From an uncultured Gammaproteobacteria bacterium (GTDB lineage Bacteria; Pseudomonadota; Gammaproteobacteria; GCA-001735895): a stretch of DNA of 7,906 bases. Below the pieces are notes generated by a model, which made no database searches, was not told the origin of the DNA, and saw only the letters and a list, made by a program, of their open reading frames with translations. A program made the position numbers and the translations under genes. This document shows, piece after piece, positions 1 to 5,479 of the stretch. The stretch lies in contig CALJQI010000331.1 in the NCBI GenBank assembly GCA_937980285.1, positions 1-7,906 on the forward strand. Reading direction: 5' to 3'. Every line of letters begins with the position of its first letter. The first letter of the stretch is position 1.

Positions 1-37
1 GATAGGCGACGTGATGAATTTTCTGAATTTGTACCAT
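1..37 (-). CDS. VOC (glyoxalase-like) family protein, N-terminal fragment
   Basis: Only the first 12 codons lie in the window, reading MVQIQKIHHVAY on the minus strand before it leaves the left edge. An N-terminal I-x-x-I-H-H-V-A-Y stretch is typical of vicinal oxygen chelate proteins (glyoxalase, epimerase and extradiol dioxygenase relatives), where a histidine on the first beta strand binds the metal. The start is supported by a GGAG ribosome-binding site six bases upstream (44-47 on the plus strand) and by an in-frame stop further upstream with no other ATG between. The gene is divergent from the marR-MFS pair, so the two units share the regulatory region at 38-272. Family membership is inferred from very few residues. 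The substrate cannot be told, and another protein with a similar start remains possible. Confidence 0.55.
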   Translation of the reverse strand, partial: MVQIQKIHHVAY

Positions 38-43
38 GGTTGA

Positions 44-47
44 CTCC
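44..47 (-). promoter_or_regulatory. Ribosome-binding site of the VOC-like gene
   Basis: The minus strand reads GGAG followed by six bases and then ATG. This is a good Shine-Dalgarno sequence at a normal distance. It is the main support for placing the start of the truncated gene at 37. Confidence 0.5.
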
Positions 48-187
48 GGATCCTGTGGTTGCGGCCATTTCGAGCAGTGCCGGGCAGCGATAGCATATCG
101 TCACATTGGGTGCTTCGATTGCACGCTTGACCATGGTTTCAGAGCGGTTGAACGATTCGACCGCCGGGCTTTGGCAATAAATTTAAT

Positions 188-205
188 TAGTATCAAATGT
201 TACTA
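188..205. promoter_or_regulatory. Putative MarR-type operator, copy 1 (imperfect palindrome)
   Basis: The 18-bp sequence TAGTATCAAATGTTACTA is an inverted repeat with 8-bp arms around two central bases and a single arm mismatch (T193 against T200). It shares the spacing and the whole right arm of the perfect palindrome 29 bp downstream. Size and symmetry fit a site for a dimeric winged-helix MarR protein, and the marR gene starts 67 bp downstream. It would lie at or just past the expected start of transcription of the candidate minus-strand promoter at 213-241. Binding is inferred from position and symmetry only. Confidence 0.6.
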
Positions 206-212
206 TTGTGGT

Positions 213-241
213 ATGTTAGTAACACCTGTTACTATTGTCAA
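213..241 (-). promoter_or_regulatory. Candidate sigma-70 promoter for the divergent VOC-like gene
   Basis: On the minus strand there is a perfect -35 hexamer TTGACA (241 to 236), a 17-bp spacer, and TAACAT (218 to 213) as -10. The -10 matches the consensus at four of six positions, including the first two and the last base. The palindrome at 217-234 fills the spacer, a classical arrangement for repression. Transcription would begin near 206, giving a leader of about 170 bases before the ATG at 37, which is long for a simple gene. The -10 is only moderate. Confidence 0.4.
217..234. promoter_or_regulatory. Putative MarR-type operator, copy 2 (perfect 8-bp arms)
   Basis: TAGTAACACCTGTTACTA has two perfect 8-bp arms around a CC centre. 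Together with copy 1 it is embedded in an exact 12-base direct repeat (TGTTACTATTGT at 198-209 and 227-238). Such symmetry is unlikely by chance, and it sits 38 bp before the marR start. It occupies the spacer of the candidate leftward promoter and abuts a possible rightward -35, so one bound dimer could control both directions. The MarR protein encoded next door is the natural candidate for binding. Confidence 0.7.
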
Positions 242-263
242 GCGTCAAGAGCTATTCTATAGC
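235..263 (+). promoter_or_regulatory. Weak candidate promoter for marR-MFS
   Basis: TTGTCA (235-240) matches the -35 consensus at five of six positions. Seventeen bases later TATAGC (258-263) matches the -10 at four of six. Transcription would begin around 270, almost on the marR ATG at 273, implying a nearly leaderless message. This agrees with the absence of a usable Shine-Dalgarno sequence before that ATG. An overlapping TATTCT (253-258) could serve instead. The assignment is tentative. Confidence 0.25.
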
Positions 264-272
264 AACTCGAAG

Positions 273-719
273 ATGAATAAAAAAACGGATGAAATCCTGG
301 ATCTGCGGCAGTTCTTCCCCTACCGGCTGGCGGTGCTGGAGCAAAGAGTCGGCATCGCGACCTCGCGCCACTACCGGCACGACTTCGACCTTAGCCGCGT
401 CGAGTGGCGGGTAATGGCGACGCTGGCCATGTTCGACAGCATTTCCGCGACCGATATATGCGAATTCTCGCACATGGCGAAAATGCAGGTCAGCCGCGCA
501 ATCGCCCGTTTGAAGGAAAAGAGTCTCGTGATTCAGAAGGTCAGTGAAAGCGACCATCGCGCAACGCAGCTGTCGCTGACCGAAGACGGACAGAAAATAT
601 ATCGCAGCATCGTGCCGCGTGTGCTGCAGGAAGAGCAGGCCATACTGGGCTACCTGAGCGCGTCCGAGCGAGGGCAATTGCAAAAAATCATCGACAAGCT
701 CGAAGACGCGCTCGCCTGA
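273..719 (+). CDS. MarR-family transcriptional regulator
   Basis: This 148-residue winged-helix regulator probably represses itself, the downstream MFS pump and perhaps the divergent VOC-like gene, and lets go when it binds a small ligand. Its length is typical of MarR proteins. An N-terminal dimerisation helix (about 8-35) is followed by the DNA-binding domain. The recognition helix is at about 68-86 (MAKMQVSRAIARLKEKSLV). The wing is at about 86-106 and carries the family's D-x-R-x5-LT-x2-G pattern (D94, R96, then LTEDG). The C-terminal helices (about 112-147) complete the dimer interface. The frame stays open upstream to 36, but that part looks non-protein, lies over the palindromes and lacks homology to the family, so I start at the ATG at 273 (MNKKTDEIL). 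No good ribosome-binding site precedes it. Two palindromes at 188-234 are the likely operators. The ligand is unknown. Confidence 0.9.
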   Translation: MNKKTDEILDLRQFFPYRLAVLEQRVGIATSRHYRHDFDLSRVEWRVMATLAMFDSISATDICEFSHMAKMQVSRAIARLKEKSLVIQKVSESDHRATQLSLTEDGQKIYRSIVPRVLQEEQAILGYLSASERGQLQKIIDKLEDALA

Positions 720-744
720 GCCGCCGCCACGCGAATCCTGACTC

Positions 745-1947
745 TTGTTAAAACCGACCTCGCTTGCCTGTACCCTGTCGATCGCACTGCTGGTCGCGCT
801 CGGCCCGCTGGCCACCGACATGTACCTGCCGGCGCTGCCCGGCCTAACCGGCGAGTTTTCCACCAGCCCCGGACGGGTGCAGTTGACCTTAAGCCTGTTT
901 CTTGCCGGCTTCGCGCTGGCGCAGATAATCTACGGTCCCTTGTCCGATCGTTTCGGCCGCAAGCCGGTGTTGCTGGCCGGGCTGGCGCTGTTCGTGATAG
1001 CGAGCGTCGCCTGTGCGCTGGCGCAGAGTATCGAGATGCTGATCCTGGCGCGTTTCGTGCAGGCGCTGGGCGGCAGCGCGGGCCCGGTGCTGGGGCGCGC
1101 AATGGTGCGCGATATCCATGGCCCGCGGGAATCGGCCAGGGTGCTGTCGCATATCGGCTCGGCGATGGCGCTGGCGCCCGCGTTGGCGCCGATACTCGGC
1201 GGCTATATGAGCGTCTACCTGGGCTGGGCCTCGATCTTCTGGTTCCTGGCGCTGGTCGGCCTGTTCGGGGCGACGCTTTTGTTGCTGGCAATCGAGGAAT
1301 CCGCGCCCGAGGAGCATCGTCATCCGAAGGCGGTTAAAACCATACTCGGGGATTACACCCGCCTGCTGCGGGACCCCGTATATCTCGGCTATACCCTGAC
1401 CTGTACGCTGGCCTATTCCGGCCTGTTTGCTTTTCTCTCCGGCTCGTCCTTTGTCATCATCGAGTACTTCGGGGTCAGCGAGGAACACTTTGGCCTGCTG
1501 TTTTTGCTGGTTGTGGTGGGTTACATCAGCGGCACGCTGACCGGGGGGCGGCTGAGTCGCCGTTACGATTATCGTCGGCTGGTCGGCGTGGGCGCGCTGG
1601 TTTTGCTGGTTGCAGGAGGCGGCATGCTCGCCATCGCGCTCAACCAGCCCGGGCAGGTGATGAGCATCGTTCTACCGATGATGCTGTTCATGCACGGCGT
1701 CGGCCTGGTAATGCCGCAATCGATGGCCGGCGCGCTGGCAAACTATCCGCACATGGCCGGAAGCGCGTCGGGCTTGCTTGGGTTTACCCAGATGACGGTC
1801 GCCGGGCTGGTCGGCGTCGCGGTCGGCCACGGTTACGACGGCAGCCCGGTGGCGATGGCGCTGGCGATCGCTGTCACGGGCATGCTCAGCCTGGTCGTCT
1901 ACCTGCTGTTGCTTCGGCACCCGACGGATAACGCGGAAAGCGGGTAA
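745..1947 (+). CDS. Bcr/CflA-type MFS multidrug efflux transporter (DHA1 family)
   Basis: This 400-residue inner-membrane proton antiporter of the 12-helix drug-efflux group is expected to expel hydrophobic toxic compounds. Helix 1 holds the Bcr/CflA signature LATDMYLPALP (22-32). Motif A, GPLSDRFGRK, sits at 64-73 in the loop between helices 2 and 3. The helix 4 stretch at 103-123 starts with R103 (motif B) and ends in GRAMVRD. Motif C, ending in LAPILGGY (147-154), marks helix 5 and the antiporter subgroup. The second half (about 205-390) has six further hydrophobic segments. The start appears to be TTG at 745: a stop in this frame lies at 739-741, and the next ATG (820) falls inside the helix 1 signature. 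No clear ribosome-binding site is seen. The gene follows marR by 25 bp, so the two are probably co-transcribed. Members export bicyclomycin, chloramphenicol or sulfonamides; the substrate here is not readable. Confidence 0.9.
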   Translation: MLKPTSLACTLSIALLVALGPLATDMYLPALPGLTGEFSTSPGRVQLTLSLFLAGFALAQIIYGPLSDRFGRKPVLLAGLALFVIASVACALAQSIEMLILARFVQALGGSAGPVLGRAMVRDIHGPRESARVLSHIGSAMALAPALAPILGGYMSVYLGWASIFWFLALVGLFGATLLLLAIEESAPEEHRHPKAVKTILGDYTRLLRDPVYLGYTLTCTLAYSGLFAFLSGSSFVIIEYFGVSEEHFGLLFLLVVVGYISGTLTGGRLSRRYDYRRLVGVGALVLLVAGGGMLAIALNQPGQVMSIVLPMMLFMHGVGLVMPQSMAGALANYPHMAGSASGLLGFTQMTVAGLVGVAVGHGYDGSPVAMALAIAVTGMLSLVVYLLLLRHPTDNAESG

Positions 1948-1965
1948 GCGCCCGGCCCGGATTTG

Positions 1966-2002
1966 TCACCGACTTCCTGCTGCGGACGCCGCAAAGCGGT
2001 GA
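1966..2002. terminator. Possible hairpin between convergent genes
   Basis: The 65-bp gap between the convergent MFS and hemerythrin genes holds a compound inverted repeat. The outer arms are TCACCG (1966-1971) and CGGTGA (1997-2002). An inner TGCGG/CCGCA stem (1981-1993) has a three-base loop. There is no T-run on either side, so it is not a standard intrinsic terminator. It may still slow or end transcription from both sides. Confidence 0.25.
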
Positions 2003-2012
2003 TACATTCGGG

Positions 2013-2630
2013 CTAGATATGATACAGGGAGGCGGCTTCCTGGTGGCGCATGTGCATCGACATGCCGAGCGCGGACAGTTCGTTCTTGCTCAGCATTTCC
2101 GCCGCCAGCGGCAGAAATACCCGTTCCTCGAAATCGGCGTGCTCGAGATATTGTTGCGCCAGGCTGGCGGCGATGGCGCGGTCGAGGTGCGAGGCTTTTC
2201 CTTTCGCCAGCAGTTTTATGTCGGGTTCTATCAGCAGCCACATTCTTTCCAGCTCGCGGTGTTCGGCAACCAGCCGCTTGATGTATTCTCTCGGCTGAGA
2301 CGCTTCCTCTTCACTGGCTGCGCTATCCATTACCGCGGTAAACAGCTCCTGTTCCTCTTCGGCGTGATGCGTCAAAACAATGTCCTTGAAAAAGCCGATC
2401 AGCTTTTTCGCCATTTTCCTGGTCTCGCGGCTATCCGGTTTGTCGTCGATTATTCGCAGTAAATCCTGCAACTGGCGAAAGTTGTCGATAATGGCCTGGT
2501 GACAGCCCGAAAACTCGTTTAGCGAATTATTCGTGGCGTCGCCCTGGCCGGGGTTTGATTCGGTGCTGGTCGGATCGTTCATTCGCAGCAAGTCTATCCG
2601 ATCGCACCAGGCGATGCTATCGACGATCAT
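2013..2630 (-). CDS. Hemerythrin HHE-domain protein
   Basis: This soluble protein of up to 205 residues has a hemerythrin-like four-helix bundle expected to hold a non-haem di-iron site, used in such proteins for oxygen, nitric oxide or redox sensing or for iron handling. Candidate ligands appear in the expected order: H44 (GCHQAI), H89-x3-E93 (THHAEEEQELF), H124-x3-E128 (EHRELE) and H164-x3-E168 (EHADFEERVFLPL). The acidic linker at about 102-112 probably joins helices. The C-terminal tail has several Met and His residues (about 190-204). The N terminus is uncertain: ATG at 2630 gives 205 residues, while ATG at 2582 removes 16 and starts at MNDPTS; neither has a strong ribosome-binding site. 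It has no membrane segment or signal peptide. It is divergent from the membrane protein at 2740 and convergent with the pump. The physiological role cannot be told from sequence. Confidence 0.85.
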   Translation of the reverse strand: MIVDSIAWCDRIDLLRMNDPTSTESNPGQGDATNNSLNEFSGCHQAIIDNFRQLQDLLRIIDDKPDSRETRKMAKKLIGFFKDIVLTHHAEEEQELFTAVMDSAASEEEASQPREYIKRLVAEHRELERMWLLIEPDIKLLAKGKASHLDRAIAASLAQQYLEHADFEERVFLPLAAEMLSKNELSALGMSMHMRHQEAASLYHI

Positions 2631-2679
2631 GCCTGTGCAATTTACCTCAGCTGTCGTGCAGCGGCCGCCGTGTTGCGAC

Positions 2680-2693
2680 CCGGTCGCGACCGG
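2680..2693. promoter_or_regulatory. 14-bp perfect palindrome in a divergent gap
   Basis: CCGGTCGCGACCGG is fully self-complementary and lies between the hemerythrin gene (start 2630) and the membrane protein gene (start 2740). The left flank repeats GCGACC, giving a short direct repeat at 2675-2680 and 2686-2691. It could be an operator serving both genes, but in GC-rich DNA a chance palindrome is possible. A -10-like TAAAAT follows at 2709-2714, without a convincing -35 at the right distance. Confidence 0.3.
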
Positions 2694-2727
2694 AACTGGT
2701 GGCGACGATAAAATTGTCTGTTAACAT

Positions 2728-2731
2728 AAGG
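2728..2731 (+). promoter_or_regulatory. Ribosome-binding site of the membrane protein gene
   Basis: AAGG lies eight bases before the ATG at 2740, separated from it by a run of seven Ts and an A. It favours this start over the in-frame ATG at 2755. Confidence 0.5.
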
Positions 2732-2739
2732 TTTTTTTA

Positions 2740-3168
2740 ATGAAGCTCGATGACATGACACGGAATGATTTCAACTTCACCAGCTTCCTGCTGCGCCTGC
2801 TGTTTGCGGCCTTGCTGGTTTTCCTGACTTACAATCCCAGCGGTTATTCCTGGATCGGCATGATTCAAATGGAAGTCGAACTGGTATACCTGGCCGCATC
2901 CGGTATCGTTCTGCTGATCGGCTGGGTCATGTTCCTGCGTGCGACCTGGAACTCGCTCGGTGCGCTCGGTACCTTGCTGGCGGTCGGCTTTTTCGGCGTT
3001 TTCATCTGGTTACTCGCCCACTGGAACCTGATCAGTCTAGAGAATCCCACCGCGATTACCTGGGTATTGCTGGTCGTGCTGTCCCTTGTGCTCGCAGTTG
3101 GCATGTCGTGGTCGCATGTGCGCCGCCGGATTTCGGGACAGTACGACACGGATGAAATCGAAGGCTAG
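2740..3168 (+). CDS. Small integral membrane protein, DUF6524-like
   Basis: This 142-residue inner-membrane protein of unknown function has four predicted transmembrane helices, at about 13-30, 47-66, 73-93 and 106-124. The first helix runs into LTYNPSGYSW (29-38), a stretch I associate with the DUF6524 family of short proteobacterial membrane proteins. The positively charged HVRRR (126-130) after helix 4 suggests that the C-terminal tail faces the cytoplasm, and an even number of helices would put the N terminus there too. An AAGG ribosome-binding site supports the ATG at 2740. The alpha/beta hydrolase gene follows 36 bp downstream in the same direction, so the two probably share a transcript. 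No catalytic or ligand-binding motif is visible. The family name is from memory and the function is open. Confidence 0.75.
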   Translation: MKLDDMTRNDFNFTSFLLRLLFAALLVFLTYNPSGYSWIGMIQMEVELVYLAASGIVLLIGWVMFLRATWNSLGALGTLLAVGFFGVFIWLLAHWNLISLENPTAITWVLLVVLSLVLAVGMSWSHVRRRISGQYDTDEIEG

Positions 3169-3204
3169 TTTCGCGCCGTCGAGCTGAAGACTTATCCGCC
3201 GCCG

Positions 3205-3855
3205 ATGTCGCCCGCAGCCGACAGCGTTATTCTCCTGCATGGTCTCGCGCGCAGCGAACGCTCGATGCAGAAGCTCGCCAAAGTCTTGCAAAAGCGGGGA
3301 TACCAGGTACAGAACGTCAGTTACGAATCGACCCGTAACAACGTGGCCAAGCTGGCCGAGCAGGCGATTGCGCCGGCGCTTGAAGCCTGCGCCGGCAGCG
3401 GTAAGGTCAACTTTGTCACCCATTCGCTTGGCGGCATCCTGGTGCGGCAGTACCTGAAAAAACATCGCATCGAAAATCTCGGGCGGGTAGTGATGCTGGG
3501 GCCGCCCAACAAGGGCAGCGAAGTGATAGACAGGCTGCGCGATTTCCCCGGTTTTTACTTTTTACACGGCGATGCCGGCCTCGAGTTGGGAACCGGCGCC
3601 ACCAGCGTGCCCAACAGGCTCGGCGGCGTCGATTTCGATCTCGGCATCATCGCCGGCACGCGCAGTATCAACCTGTTCCTGTCGAGCATGATTCCCGGCG
3701 TCGACGACGGCAAGGTATCGGTGGAGAGAACCAAGCTCGAAGGCATGCGCGACCACCTCGAAATGGAGGTAACGCATCCTTTCATGATGCGCAACGACAG
3801 CGTTATCGGCCAGGTTATTCATTACCTGGAAAGCGGCAAATTCAAGCGAGATTGA
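3205..3855 (+). CDS. Alpha/beta-hydrolase, lipase/esterase-like
   Basis: This 216-residue hydrolase probably cleaves an ester or thioester. After the first strand (SVILLHG) comes the oxyanion-hole HG at 12-13. The nucleophile elbow is THSLGG (72-77) with Ser74, close to the G-x-S-x-G signature but with Thr in the first position. The acid is most likely Asp167 or Asp168 (GVDDGKVSVE, a pattern usual just before the last catalytic segment), and the base is His191 in VTHPFMM. The order Ser-Asp-His and spacing are those of a compact lipase fold with a small cap. No signal peptide or lipobox is present, so a cytoplasmic location is expected. The ATG at 3205 has no strong Shine-Dalgarno sequence, and there is no other ATG, GTG or TTG in frame back to the stop that ends the previous gene. 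Its partner upstream is a small membrane protein. The substrate is unknown. Confidence 0.88.
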   Translation: MSPAADSVILLHGLARSERSMQKLAKVLQKRGYQVQNVSYESTRNNVAKLAEQAIAPALEACAGSGKVNFVTHSLGGILVRQYLKKHRIENLGRVVMLGPPNKGSEVIDRLRDFPGFYFLHGDAGLELGTGATSVPNRLGGVDFDLGIIAGTRSINLFLSSMIPGVDDGKVSVERTKLEGMRDHLEMEVTHPFMMRNDSVIGQVIHYLESGKFKRD

Positions 3856-3985
3856 AGACCCTGGTGACCGCTGCCTGAAGGTTAAGCTGACGAATCGGGG
3901 CTCTCGTCTGCGTTTAAACTTTTCAAGAAAATTTTAACCAGGGGCGAATCGCTCGTGTAAGGTCGATGATCACGGGCAGCCTCGT
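3856..3985. other. Intergenic gap between convergent genes
   Basis: This 130-bp gap lies between the hydrolase (plus) and the DUF1232 gene (minus). It contains an AT-rich patch at about 3911-3938 with the palindrome GTTTAAAC and a short TTTTC/GAAAA inverted repeat that could form a weak hairpin. I see no open frame, no GC-rich stem with a T-run, and no RNA gene. Confidence 0.4.
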
Positions 3986-4456
3986 TCAGGCTTCGTCGCC
4001 GGGCCTGTGGGTATTTTCCGGTGGGTCGCCCGGATCGTTCTCGTCCTGCGGCTGCGCCTTTTCCCATTCGATGTATTGGTCGATGTCGTTTTTCAGCGAT
4101 GACAATATCCACGCGAGCAGAGCGGCGTCGTCGATGAGGCCGAGCGTGAGGATGAAATCCGGGATCAGGTCCAGCGGCATGACGAAGTAAATCACCGCGG
4201 CAACGATCGACAGCAGACTGGCCCAGGGGATATCCCGGTAGCGGCCGCTGGCGTAGGCGCGCAGCAAGCGCAGGCTGGCCAGCAACGAATCCCAGACCTC
4301 CGCCAGTCGACCCTGGCTGGAGCCTGCCTTGTGCAGCGCCTGGTCGAGTAGCCGATGCAGTTTTTTCGGATTTTCGAGGTACTCGCCGGCCGCCTCTTTA
4401 GCGCTCCTGAAGGACGAGCTTTTCTCTACTTTTTTACCCGAGATTCGTTTGCGCAT
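3986..4456 (-). CDS. DUF1232 (YkvA-like) membrane-associated protein
   Basis: This 156-residue protein carries the DUF1232/YkvA domain at about 72-115. The domain shows its hallmark run YRDIPW (73-78), a hydrophobic helix (about 80-93), PLDLIPD (94-100), and then LGLIDDAALLAW (105-116). The basic N-terminal part (about 1-75) is mostly helical with several Lys and Arg residues. The tail after 130 is acidic, rich in Pro, Asp and Glu, and probably disordered. The family is widespread and small, and its function is not established; membrane association is inferred from the hydrophobic core. The start at 4456 (MRKRISGKK) has no strong ribosome-binding site. It lies 79 bp downstream of the lipoprotein gene on the same strand and may be read from the same transcript. 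No odd codon use is seen. Confidence 0.85.
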   Translation of the reverse strand: MRKRISGKKVEKSSSFRSAKEAAGEYLENPKKLHRLLDQALHKAGSSQGRLAEVWDSLLASLRLLRAYASGRYRDIPWASLLSIVAAVIYFVMPLDLIPDFILTLGLIDDAALLAWILSSLKNDIDQYIEWEKAQPQDENDPGDPPENTHRPGDEA

Positions 4457-4535
4457 CGGTATTCAGGTCAGGCCGGATATGCGGAATGGATGGTCTTGCC
4501 ATCGTGATTCACGTTTGCGGGCTATGCTATCTACC

Positions 4536-5372
4536 TCAGCCCTGGCCATGCAGGCGTTCGACCAGGCGGGCGAATTTCTGCAGGCGGCTGACCGCGCGCT
4601 GCCTTTGCTGCTTGCTCAGCCAGGAACTGATGTCTTCGACCGCCGCCGCGTACTCCCGCCAGTAAGCTTCGCGCGCCGGCGCAAAAGCGCGCGCGAAGTC
4701 AGTGGAAGGATCCAGCATGATGGTTTTCAGCCGTTCGCGGGTGAGGCCCTGTTTCATCGCGGCGACCAGCGCCTGGTGGCGTTGCTCGCGGTAGTTGAGC
4801 CAGGGCTGGTAAATATCGGGCGCCTGGCGCAAGCGCTCGGTTACCCTTTTCTCGAGTATGGAATCGAACTTGCCGAACCAGTCTTCGAGGATTTCATAGG
4901 CGCGCTCGACGCGGGAGGTCTCGCGTTGCTGTGCCGTTTTTTCGAGGTAGTCTTCGTGCTCTTTCGATCTTTCGCGATGGTACTGCTGGTATTGCTCGAT
5001 CTGTTCCGCGGTCAGGTTGGCGAGGATATCGCCGAGACTGTCGATGCCTTTCTCGACCGAACGGTTCCAGGCGTCGACGATGTTGTCGCGCAGGCCGAGA
5101 AACTCGGCGGCGGTTATGCCGTCGGCGGCGTCGAGCGCGGCGCGGTCGAGAAACTCGCGGTAGCGGTTGAGCTCTTCGTTGCGATGCCAGACGAAAAACT
5201 GTTGCAGGCTGGCATCGAGCTGCTCGCTTTGCGCATCGTTGAGGTCGAATGCGTCTTCGAGTTTGCCGGCGACGAATTCGGGGGCATTGTTATAGGCCAT
5301 ATCGGCCACGCCGCAGCCGCCAAGCCAGGGCAGGAGGGAGACAGCAAAGAGGAATTTTTGAAATCTGTTCAT
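4536..5372 (-). CDS. Outer-membrane-type lipoprotein, DUF6279-like
   Basis: This 278-residue predicted lipoprotein has a short signal peptide with Asn, Arg and Lys near the start and a hydrophobic core (about 7-16) that ends in the lipobox LGGC (17-20), so Cys20 would be lipidated and the protein cut there by signal peptidase II (encoded by lspA at 6883-7374). The mature part begins GVADMAYNNAPEF and has WHRNEELNRYREFL at 62-75. I associate these YNN and WHR-x2-EL elements with the DUF6279 lipoproteins. The remainder is strongly helical and rich in Glu, Gln and Arg, with heptad-like stretches at about 112-180, suggesting a long helical bundle. No enzymatic motif is visible. The residue after Cys20 is Gly rather than Asp, so outer-membrane sorting is the default expectation. 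It lies 107 bp downstream of ispH on the same strand. Function unknown. Confidence 0.85.
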   Translation of the reverse strand: MNRFQKFLFAVSLLPWLGGCGVADMAYNNAPEFVAGKLEDAFDLNDAQSEQLDASLQQFFVWHRNEELNRYREFLDRAALDAADGITAAEFLGLRDNIVDAWNRSVEKGIDSLGDILANLTAEQIEQYQQYHRERSKEHEDYLEKTAQQRETSRVERAYEILEDWFGKFDSILEKRVTERLRQAPDIYQPWLNYREQRHQALVAAMKQGLTRERLKTIMLDPSTDFARAFAPAREAYWREYAAAVEDISSWLSKQQRQRAVSRLQKFARLVERLHGQG

Positions 5373-5380
5373 AAAAAACG

Positions 5381-5429
5381 GTTCATCGATTCACCCGGTG
5401 TCCGCATGCCATCTTAATCGATTTGCCCG
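5381..5429 (-). repeat. Imperfect 17-nt direct repeat before the lipoprotein gene
   Basis: Two 17-nt units on the minus strand, CGGGCAAATCGATTAAG (5429 to 5413) and CGGGTGAATCGATGAAC (5397 to 5381), match at 13 positions including the shared AATCGAT core. They are spaced 32 bp apart, about three helical turns. The nearer copy ends eight bases before the ATG at 5372. They could bind a regulator of the lipoprotein gene, or be chance. Confidence 0.3.
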
Positions 5430-5479
5430 ACAAGTAAATGCCGGGTTCAGCCGCGCCGGTGCGCGATCTCGACGCTGTT

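Noticed and set aside
38..134. Possible small minus-strand gene starting at the ATG at 134
   Set aside because: It would run through the VOC-like start in another frame, has no ribosome-binding site that I can see, and its translation resembles no family I know.
36..272. Upstream extension of the marR reading frame to an ATG at 36
   Set aside because: The added 79 residues do not resemble MarR proteins, are rich in Cys and His in a non-protein-like way, cross the two palindromes and overlap the divergent gene start. The ATG at 273 gives the normal family length.
650..1488. Two minus-strand open frames opposite the MFS gene
   Set aside because: They are very rich in Arg, Pro and Ala or in Gln and Arg with no fold-like pattern, whereas the plus strand encodes clear MFS motifs A and C.
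4329..5417. Long plus-strand open frame (362 codons) opposite the lipoprotein and DUF1232 genes
   Set aside because: It is a mirror of the GC-rich coding strand. The minus-strand products have a lipobox and recognisable family motifs, while this frame has none and lacks a ribosome-binding site.
5426..5445. Stem-loop CCCGACA/TGCCGGG after ispH as an intrinsic terminator
   Set aside because: The stem has one non-Watson-Crick pair and no T-run follows on either strand, so a terminator call is not supported.
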